Positions 8,240 through 14,588 of a DNA stretch of 37,451 nt are shown in pieces. The stretch is from an uncultured bacterium (GTDB lineage Bacteria > Actinomycetota > Coriobacteriia > Coriobacteriales > Coriobacteriaceae): assembly GCA_905214525.1 (NCBI GenBank), contig CAJMMN010000023.1, forward strand, positions 1 to 37,451, given 5' to 3'. Position 1 is the stretch's first letter, and every line of letters begins with the position of its first letter. A model generated the notes under the pieces. The model was given only the letters and a program-made list of their open reading frames with translations, did not search any database and was not told the DNA's origin. A program made the position numbers and the translations under genes.

Positions 8240-9487
8240 ATGGCAACTAATCAAGAAACGGCCGTCATTAAGGCGCGCATGGACCGTATTCCCTCGGCGT
8301 TGTCGCCCGAACTTGTCGAGCGCATTGCCGCCGATCGTGCTTCGGGCTATGTCAACCCGTATCGTTGCAACGACGATCAGGTCATTCGTCGTATTGATCG
8401 CGCCGCCGACAAAGGCACGCTTATGCGTCCGGCGTTTATGCGCGATACCGAAAAGATACTTCATCTTCCGGCGTACACCCGTTATGCGGGCAAAACGCAA
8501 GTCTTTAGTTTCCGTAGCAATGACGATCTGTCACGCCGCGGTTTGCACGTGCAGCTTGTCTCCCGCATTGCGCGCGATATCGGTCGCGCCCTGGGGCTCA
8601 ATTGCGATCTGATCGAGGCGATTGGCCTGGGTCATGACTTGGGACACACGCCTTTCGGCCATGCCGGCGAGCGCTTCCTCAACGATATCTATCATGAGCG
8701 TACGAGGCGTTATTTTTTCCATAACGTGCAGTCGGTCCGCGTGCTCGACGCGCTGTACGGCCGCAACGTGTCACTCCAGACGCTCGACGGCGTTCTATGC
8801 CATAACGGCGAGTACGAGCAGCGTGTGTTTGAGCTCTCGGACATGAGCTCCTTTGACCAGTTCGATCAGACGGTTGAGGACTGTATCGCCACAGGCTATG
8901 GCGCTATTGAGCACCTGCGTCCCATGACGCTTGAGGGCTGCGTCGTTCGCATTTCGGACATCCTCGCCTACGTCGGTCGTGACCGTCAGGATGCGATCGC
9001 GGCGGGCCTGCTTTCGCCCGACGCTTTTGATGATGACCGGGGCGGTGCCTACAACAGTTGGATCCTCACACACGCCTCCATCGATATCGTGGAACATAGT
9101 TACGGTAAACCGCGTATCGAGATGAGCGAGGACCTGTTTGAGGAAATCCGCCGGGCCAAGCGCGAGAACTACGAGAAGATCTACAGCAAGGGCGGCATCG
9201 AGGGCGATTCCGAGGCGGAGTTGCGCGAGGCATTCGAAAAACTCTACGACCGTTGCCTGCAGGATATATACGAAGGCGACGAGTCTTCGTATATCTTTAA
9301 GCATCATATTTCGCGCATTGAACAGCAGCTTTCCTACTACGATCGCACCTATACCTGGCAGGACGACAAGGATCAAGCGGTGGTGGATTACATCGCGAGC
9401 ATGACAGACGGCTATTTCTGCGAGCTGACGAGCAAGCTGTTCCCGGGCTTGAAGTTTCCACACCGTACCTATATTAACGAACGGTAG
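8240..9487 (+). CDS. dgt: HD-domain dNTP triphosphohydrolase (dGTPase-like)
   Basis: 415 residues. An HD phosphohydrolase domain covers roughly 90-260, with the metal-binding pair His132-Asp133 inside GLGHDLGHTPFGHAGE, which is the hallmark of dGTP triphosphohydrolases. Enzymes of this family hydrolyse dNTPs to deoxynucleosides and triphosphate; many homologues are allosteric and substrate preference varies, so dGTP specificity is not shown. The chosen ATG at 8240 has AAGGAG six bases upstream. A TTG nine codons earlier is less likely. In other Gram-positive bacteria a dgt-like gene often precedes dnaG and rpoD; here no dnaG follows, but rarA does. Confidence 0.85.
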   Translation: MATNQETAVIKARMDRIPSALSPELVERIAADRASGYVNPYRCNDDQVIRRIDRAADKGTLMRPAFMRDTEKILHLPAYTRYAGKTQVFSFRSNDDLSRRGLHVQLVSRIARDIGRALGLNCDLIEAIGLGHDLGHTPFGHAGERFLNDIYHERTRRYFFHNVQSVRVLDALYGRNVSLQTLDGVLCHNGEYEQRVFELSDMSSFDQFDQTVEDCIATGYGAIEHLRPMTLEGCVVRISDILAYVGRDRQDAIAAGLLSPDAFDDDRGGAYNSWILTHASIDIVEHSYGKPRIEMSEDLFEEIRRAKRENYEKIYSKGGIEGDSEAELREAFEKLYDRCLQDIYEGDESSYIFKHHISRIEQQLSYYDRTYTWQDDKDQAVVDYIASMTDGYFCELTSKLFPGLKFPHRTYINER

Positions 9488-9502
9488 TTCGTATCCTTTC
9501 GG

Positions 9503-9508
9503 TATACT
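9503..9508 (+). promoter_or_regulatory. Possible -10 element for rarA
   Basis: TATACT stands in the 60-nt gap between the dgt-like gene and rarA. No -35-like hexamer lies at the right distance, so support is weak. Confidence 0.25.
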
Positions 9509-9547
9509 GTTGGTCAACAACGATTTTGATTGATGTACAGGATGGCT

Positions 9548-10897
9548 ATGGACGACCTTTTTTCTGCCTCAACGCGCGAGCGTTCCTTTAAAAATGCGCC
9601 GCTCGCGGTGCGCATGCGCCCCAATTCGCTCGACGAGTATGTGGGCCAGCAAAAGGCCGTCGGTAAGGGCTCATGGCTGCGTGCCGCGATTGAGCACGAC
9701 GTGCTATCGAGTGTGATTCTGTACGGGCCAGCCGGTACGGGCAAGACGACGCTGGCCCACATTATTGCTAACCATACCAAGAGCGAGTTTGTCGAGGTCA
9801 GCGCCGTGACGGGCACCGTGAAGGACTTGCGCCGCGTGATTGACGAGGCAAAGACGCGCCTGAATACGTATGACCGTCGCACCATTCTTTTCATCGACGA
9901 GATTCATCGCTTCTCTAAGTCGCAGCAGGATGCCTTGCTGCATGCGGTTGAGAACCGCACCGTTATTATGATTGGCGCCACGACGGAGAACCCGTACTTC
10001 GAGGTCAACTCGGCACTGTTGTCGCGCGGGCGCGTGGTGGAGCTTGAGCATCTGAAGGATGAGGATATCGCCACGCTTATTGAGCGTGCGCTTGAGGCAC
10101 CGCAGGGCTTGAATGGAAAATTCTCGGCCGATGATGATACGGTCAAGACCATTTGTACGCTGGCTGCGGGTGATGCACGCTCGGCCCTGACGACACTCGA
10201 GTTGGCGAGCGAGATTGCCGTCACGCGTCCCGATACCGAGGGAACGCCAGCGCCTGCGGCGGGGGAGCGCTATCCCATTACCGTGGATGACGTGAAGATT
10301 GCCAATCCGCGCCGTGGGTTTTCGTATGACAAAAATGGTGACATGCACTACGACATTATCAGTGCGTTCATTAAGTCCATGCGCGGCAGCGACCCCGATG
10401 CCACCATTTATTGGCTCGCGCGCATGATCGATGCGGGTGAGGATCCTAAGTTTATCGCCCGCCGCATTATGATTCAGGCTTCTGAGGACGTTGGTAATGC
10501 CGATCCGCAGGCACTTTTGGTGGCGCATGCTGCCTTTAAATCTGCTGAAGTTATTGGCTATCCTGAATGTCGCATTAACCTGGCACAAGCTGCGCTCTAT
10601 GTGTGCTTGGCGCCTAAGTCCAATGCGTGCGAGGCCTCGATCGATGCGGCGCTAGCCGATATTCATTCTAGTGGGCTTCGCGAGGTGCCGAGTTATCTGC
10701 GCGATCGCCATCGCCCTGGTAGCGATGAGTACGGCGTTTACAAGTATCCGCACGATTATCCCGAAGGCTGGGTCGATCAGCGCTATTTGCCCGAAGGCCT
10801 GGAACGTGGTGCCTTTTGGCAGCCTGCCGGCCGCGGTTGGGAAGAGTGGCGTGTGGAGCAAAGCGAACGCGACCGTAGCGGTAACGCGCCCAAGTAG
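9548..10897 (+). CDS. rarA: Replication-associated recombination ATPase RarA/MgsA
   Basis: 449 residues, the usual length. An AAA+ module has Walker A GPAGTGKT at 60-67, Walker B LFIDEIHR near 115-122 and a sensor segment GATTENPYF. The C-terminal part with the MIDAGEDPKFIARR motif and the later YPHDYP segment is typical of RarA/MgsA/WRNIP1 tetramerisation domains. The protein acts at stalled replication forks together with SSB and RecA. ATG at 9548 is preferred (AGGA five bases upstream); ATG at 9542 or 9533 are in frame. Codons 230-245 hold a small Pro/Ala insert between lid and clamp domains. Confidence 0.93.
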   Translation: MDDLFSASTRERSFKNAPLAVRMRPNSLDEYVGQQKAVGKGSWLRAAIEHDVLSSVILYGPAGTGKTTLAHIIANHTKSEFVEVSAVTGTVKDLRRVIDEAKTRLNTYDRRTILFIDEIHRFSKSQQDALLHAVENRTVIMIGATTENPYFEVNSALLSRGRVVELEHLKDEDIATLIERALEAPQGLNGKFSADDDTVKTICTLAAGDARSALTTLELASEIAVTRPDTEGTPAPAAGERYPITVDDVKIANPRRGFSYDKNGDMHYDIISAFIKSMRGSDPDATIYWLARMIDAGEDPKFIARRIMIQASEDVGNADPQALLVAHAAFKSAEVIGYPECRINLAQAALYVCLAPKSNACEASIDAALADIHSSGLREVPSYLRDRHRPGSDEYGVYKYPHDYPEGWVDQRYLPEGLERGAFWQPAGRGWEEWRVEQSERDRSGNAPK

Positions 10898-10903
10898 GTC
10901 ATT

Positions 10904-10930
10904 GGCACCTCGCACATTCCCTTTGGGTAT
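10904..10930 (+). promoter_or_regulatory. Possible SigB/SigF-type promoter of the sigma operon
   Basis: GGGTAT at 10925-10930 equals the -10 of SigB/SigF promoters; a GGCACC at 10904-10909 with a 15-nt spacer only partly resembles the GGTTT/GTTT -35. This would make the operon self-activating. Weak evidence. Confidence 0.25.
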
Positions 10931-10992
10931 CTTTCCCCTTCTTTGGGGTACCATGAACAGCGTCTGTATTTCGATTTTTCCGGGAGGCTTGT

Positions 10993-11580
10993 ATGAGTCC
11001 CATTCAAATTGCCCTGCTGGTGCTTGCCATTGCCGGCGTGTGGGCTATCGTTGAGCTCGCGCTCACGCTGCGCAAGACCCGCACCGTTGTCGACTCGCTC
11101 GACAAGACGGTGAGCGACCTCAACAACACGATCGCCGAGGCGCAGCCGGTGGTGGCAAAACTCGACGGCGCTGTCGACGAGCTTACACCGGCACTTGCCC
11201 AGATGGAGCCGCTGCTTAAGTCGAGCAAGACCGCCGTTGACGCCCTGACGTCCAACCTCGTTGAGGTTGAGGCCGTCGTTCGCGACATTTCCGAGGTCAC
11301 GGGCAGTATGGCCGAGGCCAGCAACGCCGTGTCGAGCGTGACCGATTCTGCCGCCGGTGCCGTGCAGAAGCTGTTCAATAAGGTGAAGGCACCTGCAGCT
11401 GACGCCGAGCGCAAGCTCGCCGCTGCCGCTGCGGAGGCCGAGCAGCCCACCGTGCGTGTCCTAATTGGCGAGGACGAGGCCACCGATGGTGCAGATGTGG
11501 CTCAGAAGTCTGCAACCAAGCCGGCTCAGTATTACACCTATACGCCCGCCGAGACCTCTGAGGAGTCCTGCGATGAGTAG
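10993..11580 (+). CDS. DUF948-like membrane-anchored coiled-coil protein
   Basis: 195 residues. One N-terminal membrane segment (about 4-24) is followed by a long heptad-rich helical region (about 28-150) of Asp/Leu/Val/Ala repeats, then an Ala/Glu-rich segment and a tail with tyrosines (YYTYTP). This is the build of DUF948 proteins, often annotated as general stress proteins; their biochemical role is unknown to me. GGGAGG stands before the ATG. The last 8 bases overlap the RsbW-like gene. Being first in an operon with a sigma factor and its putative antagonist suggests a membrane component of a stress response, but this is inference. Confidence 0.72.
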   Translation: MSPIQIALLVLAIAGVWAIVELALTLRKTRTVVDSLDKTVSDLNNTIAEAQPVVAKLDGAVDELTPALAQMEPLLKSSKTAVDALTSNLVEVEAVVRDISEVTGSMAEASNAVSSVTDSAAGAVQKLFNKVKAPAADAERKLAAAAAEAEQPTVRVLIGEDEATDGADVAQKSATKPAQYYTYTPAETSEESCDE

Positions 11581-11950
11581 CGAAGCAACCTGCCCCATCA
11601 CGCTGACCGTTGCCGGCGACCCGCGTCTCGCTCGCCTTGTGCGCATGACTGCCGCCAACGTTGGTGCCCTGTGCTCTATGTCTGTTGATCGCATCGAGGA
11701 CATCCGCATGGCTGCCGAGGAGGCTTTCATCTTTGGTTGTACCGCGGTCGACTGCGACGACATCACCATCATATTCGATGTCGATGAGACCCACGTTGGC
11801 ATGACTATTACCTTTGGCGATCAGGCTACGGTCGATGAAGACGACCAGGCTGCGGTGTATGCCGAGCTCATCCTCGTGAGCGTGTGCGACTCCTACGAAA
11901 AGACTGCGGCGCCCCTGACGCTTTCCCTCGACCTCAAGGCGGATATCTAA
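11573..11950 (+). CDS. Anti-sigma factor-like protein (RsbW/UsfX type, degenerate HATPase)
   Basis: 125 residues starting at ATG 11573 behind GAGGAG, inside the preceding gene's 3' end. The pattern of a GHKL/HATPase fold is there (ITLTVAGD strand, DIRMAAEEAFIFG helix, then a strand pair), and the position right before a SigB/F sigma gene is that of RsbW/SpoIIAB. But the N-box Asn (SEAVTNA in SpoIIAB) is Phe here, and the G1 box (DxGxG) and ATP lid are missing. The mycobacterial anti-sigma UsfX is degenerate in a similar way (from memory). It probably binds the downstream sigma factor without being a canonical Ser kinase. No STAS anti-anti-sigma gene is nearby. Confidence 0.65.
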   Translation: MSSEATCPITLTVAGDPRLARLVRMTAANVGALCSMSVDRIEDIRMAAEEAFIFGCTAVDCDDITIIFDVDETHVGMTITFGDQATVDEDDQAAVYAELILVSVCDSYEKTAAPLTLSLDLKADI

Positions 11951-11951
11951 T

Positions 11952-12743
11952 ATGACCGAACGTTCCCGGAGCGGTAAGACCGCTTGGGACAAGGAGAAAA
12001 CCCGCGAGCTGTTTCGTCGTTACAAGGAGACCGGTGATCCGGACGCCCGCGAGCAGCTCGTCATGTCCCATATGAATCTGGTAAGGTTTCTTGCCAACAA
12101 ATTTAAGAATCGCGGCGAGCCGCTCGACGACCTCATGCAGGTCGGCTATCTGGGTTTGCTCAAGGCTATCGACCGCTTTGACCCCGAGCGCGGGCTCGAG
12201 TTCACGACGTTTGCAACACCCACTATCCTGGGCGAGATCAAACGCCACTTCCGCGACAAGGGTTGGAGCGTGCGCGTGCCGCGCCGTCTGCAGGAGCTTT
12301 CTGCCAAGGTTAACCAGGCCACCGACAAGCTCACCAACGAGCTTCAGCGTTCGCCCAAGGTTGAGGAGATCGCTGAGTATCTAGATGTGACTGTCGATGA
12401 GGTCCTCGAGGCCATGGAATCGTCTTCGGCCTATACCTCGGTGCCCATCGAGGCTCCTGGTGCGTCCGATTCCGACGATGCCCCCTCGATTCTCGACCGT
12501 TACGCCGACGACGACAACGAGCTCGACTTTACCGATGACCGCCTGGTGATCGAGGAAGCCATTCGCGATTTCTCGCCGCGCGAGCGCGAGGTGATCGAGC
12601 TGCGCTTTGTGAAGGGCATGACCCAGATCGAGATCGCCAAGAAGCTGGGTATTTCTCAGGTGCAGGTTTCGCGTCTGCTGCGCCGCACGCTTAAGAAGAT
12701 TCAGGACAAGATCGACCCCGACGGAGTGATGATTCGTTCATGA
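11952..12743 (+). CDS. Alternative sigma factor, SigB/SigF/SigG family
   Basis: 263 residues. Region 2 is clear (LVMSHMNLVRFLANKF, then DLMQVGYLGLLKAIDRFDPERGLEFTTFATP), with region 3 (VRVPRRLQEL ... ATDKL) and region 4 helix-turn-helix (MTQIEIAKKLGISQVQVSRLLRR). These match the B. subtilis SigB/F/G and actinobacterial SigF group, which direct general stress or late-stage programmes. It starts two bases after the anti-sigma-like gene's stop, so their synthesis is probably balanced by coupling. The stop overlaps the next start (ATGA). Which regulon it governs cannot be told; a low-confidence GGGTAT box upstream would imply autoregulation. Confidence 0.93.
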   Translation: MTERSRSGKTAWDKEKTRELFRRYKETGDPDAREQLVMSHMNLVRFLANKFKNRGEPLDDLMQVGYLGLLKAIDRFDPERGLEFTTFATPTILGEIKRHFRDKGWSVRVPRRLQELSAKVNQATDKLTNELQRSPKVEEIAEYLDVTVDEVLEAMESSSAYTSVPIEAPGASDSDDAPSILDRYADDDNELDFTDDRLVIEEAIRDFSPREREVIELRFVKGMTQIEIAKKLGISQVQVSRLLRRTLKKIQDKIDPDGVMIRS

Positions 12744-14149
12744 GTGAGCACCCCCAACAAACCGACCGCACGCTGCGCGATACCCGCATTCTGACGCTTC
12801 GCATTTGGGCTGTTGTCGGCTGCATTGTCATCGCCGCTGTCATCTTTAACCTTATGGGCATCCTGGCACCGGTTATTGAGTTTCTTGCCGTCGGTTCTAT
12901 CATTGCTTTTGTGATGTCCCCGATCACCAACTGGCTCGAGCACCATGGCGTGAATCGCGGCATCGGTTCGCTTGTCGCGCTTATTGTGGTCGTTGCCGTG
13001 CTCGTCGGTGTCGTTTGCATCTTGTCGCCGATTCTTTTTGGTCAGATCATGGAAGTCCTGAGCCGCCTGCCCGAGCAGCTTCGTGTTGCGGGTGGCGATC
13101 TCAATGAGATAATCTCGCATGCCAAGACCCTCAACAACACGCCGCTCAAGGAGTATTTGGACGATAATCTTTCATCGCTGGTTACTGTGGCATCGAAGTA
13201 TGTGTCACAGATCGCTGCCGAGCTTGGCCGCGGTGTGTTCCCGCTCATCACCAATACGGCCTCCCAGTTGTTCGTGATCTTCCTTGGTCTGGTGCTTGCC
13301 TACTGGATGGCCTGTGACTACCCTCGCATGCACCACGAGATTTGCACCATCATCGGTCAGGAGAAGGAGACCTCGTACCGCTTTATGGTCGCCATCCTTT
13401 CTCGCTCTGTCGGCGGCTACATGCGCGGTATGGTCGTGACGTCCATCTGCGGTGGTTTCCTCGCCTTTATCGGTTTTATGATCATCGGCCATCCGTATGC
13501 GGCGCTCATGGCTATCTTTACCGGCATCATGCATTTGGTTCCGGTCGTCGGTCCCTGGGTGAGCGCAGCAATCGCCACGGTACTCGGTTTCATGTTCAGT
13601 CCCATGTTGGCGTTGTGGACGCTCGTCGTGACGATGGTCGCGCAAAACGTTACCGATAACGTGATTTCGCCCAAGGTCATGCAGAGCTCGGTTCAGGTGC
13701 ATCCCATCATGAGCCTCACGGCGCTCGTTATTGGCTCGGCACTCATGGGCCCCATCGGCATGATTATCGCCATCCCGCTGTGCGCTGCCCTCAAGGGCAT
13801 CTTCGTCTATTACTTTGAGAACGAGACCGGCCGACAGCTTGTGGCCTATGATGGCGCCGTGTTTAAGGGCACGCCGTACCGCGATACCGATGGCAACCCG
13901 GTTGCCGCCTATGACGCGCTCGGCGACGACACCTTCATTTACGAGTCCGAGCTCATCGGCAACGAGACCGCGCCCGAGGCCCAGGCCATGCCCAAGCCCG
14001 AGCTCGATAATCCCTGGATCAAGCTCTCGGGTCTGCAGCCCGATGCGACCGGTTTCTTCAAGAACCCCTTCGCTAAGGATGACGATTCCAATACGGACGA
14101 CACCAAAACCGGTATCGACGGCTCCATGGACGATTCGGATTCTAAATAG
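12740..14149 (+). CDS. AI-2E family (PerM-like) permease
   Basis: 469 residues with about eight membrane segments in the order expected of the family: an N-terminal cluster (about 15-100), an amphipathic periplasm-side region, and a C-terminal cluster with the conserved GHPYA, PVVGPW and NVTDNVISPKVM segments. The family exports varied small solutes; AI-2 transport is shown for only a few members. A hydrophilic tail of about 100 residues, rich in Asp and Pro, follows the last membrane segment and is longer than usual. Its ATG overlaps the sigma gene stop by four bases, so it is the last gene of the sigma operon. The likely transcription end is at 14487-14516. Confidence 0.85.
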   Translation: MSEHPQQTDRTLRDTRILTLRIWAVVGCIVIAAVIFNLMGILAPVIEFLAVGSIIAFVMSPITNWLEHHGVNRGIGSLVALIVVVAVLVGVVCILSPILFGQIMEVLSRLPEQLRVAGGDLNEIISHAKTLNNTPLKEYLDDNLSSLVTVASKYVSQIAAELGRGVFPLITNTASQLFVIFLGLVLAYWMACDYPRMHHEICTIIGQEKETSYRFMVAILSRSVGGYMRGMVVTSICGGFLAFIGFMIIGHPYAALMAIFTGIMHLVPVVGPWVSAAIATVLGFMFSPMLALWTLVVTMVAQNVTDNVISPKVMQSSVQVHPIMSLTALVIGSALMGPIGMIIAIPLCAALKGIFVYYFENETGRQLVAYDGAVFKGTPYRDTDGNPVAAYDALGDDTFIYESELIGNETAPEAQAMPKPELDNPWIKLSGLQPDATGFFKNPFAKDDDSNTDDTKTGIDGSMDDSDSK

Positions 14150-14155
14150 GTCCCA

Positions 14156-14395
14156 TTAACGCTTCTTGAAGTTGTAAATGGCAAGAAACGCGAGCAAAGC
14201 GATTGATAAGGGGCCGGCTACATAGAAAAAGAGAACGTCAATTGCGCGTGGGGTGTAATAAGCCTTATCGCCGGACATTACTGCATACAATACGTAGCCA
14301 AATGCTGGTTGGTTTGCGTACCAGCAGGAGAAGGCCAAGAGCGCCAAAAGTGCTACTACCAGAAGTGCATTCAGGACAAATCGTTTGGTATTCAT
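14156..14395 (-). CDS. Small two-helix membrane protein, unknown
   Basis: 79 residues, two membrane segments (about 8-26 and 52-72) separated by a Tyr-rich external loop (GDKAYYTPRAI), and a basic C-terminus (NFKKR). I do not recognise a family. A strong ribosome site (GGAAGGAG) lies before the start on the minus strand, which supports a real gene. The gene and its upstream 70 bases are more AT-rich than the neighbours, and it points against the sigma operon; both hint at a different origin or a lineage-specific insertion. A poor promoter pair (TTTAAA, 17 nt, TACCAT) lies upstream on the minus strand. Confidence 0.65.
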   Translation of the reverse strand: MNTKRFVLNALLVVALLALLAFSCWYANQPAFGYVLYAVMSGDKAYYTPRAIDVLFFYVAGPLSIALLAFLAIYNFKKR

Positions 14396-14486
14396 TGGGC
14401 GCTCCTTCCGGATGATCTTGTATGGTATTTTACTAAAACCATTTTTTAAAGGATTGCTTAGTCCTAAATAACATGCACTTTCGCTG

Positions 14487-14516
14487 GAGGGTCGCCGTTT
14501 GGCGGCCCTCTTTTTT
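14487..14516 (+). terminator. Intrinsic terminator before alaS
   Basis: GAGGGTCGCC (14487-14496) pairs with GGCGGCCCTC (14501-14510) with one G-T wobble, with a GTTT loop and six T. It most likely ends transcripts coming from the sigma operon; its T run overlaps the -35 box of the alaS promoter. Confidence 0.85.
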
Positions 14517-14542
14517 GCACAGGCGCGGTGGGATGGTAATAT
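14515..14542 (+). promoter_or_regulatory. alaS promoter
   Basis: TTGCAC (14515-14520), 16-nt spacer, TAATAT (14537-14542). The predicted leader is about 40 nt and shows no T-box sequence. Confidence 0.65.
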
Positions 14543-14588
14543 CGTTACGTTTGAACTGTTTCGATGTGAAACCGAGGAGATTCCCTCT

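Noticed and set aside
12740..14149. Autoinducer-2 exporter function
   Set aside because: Family name only; most members have other or unknown solutes, so no specific substrate is claimed.
14487..14588. T-box or other aminoacyl-tRNA leader for alaS
   Set aside because: No TGGN bulge helix, no specifier stem, and a good promoter lies after the terminator, so the hairpin belongs to the upstream unit.
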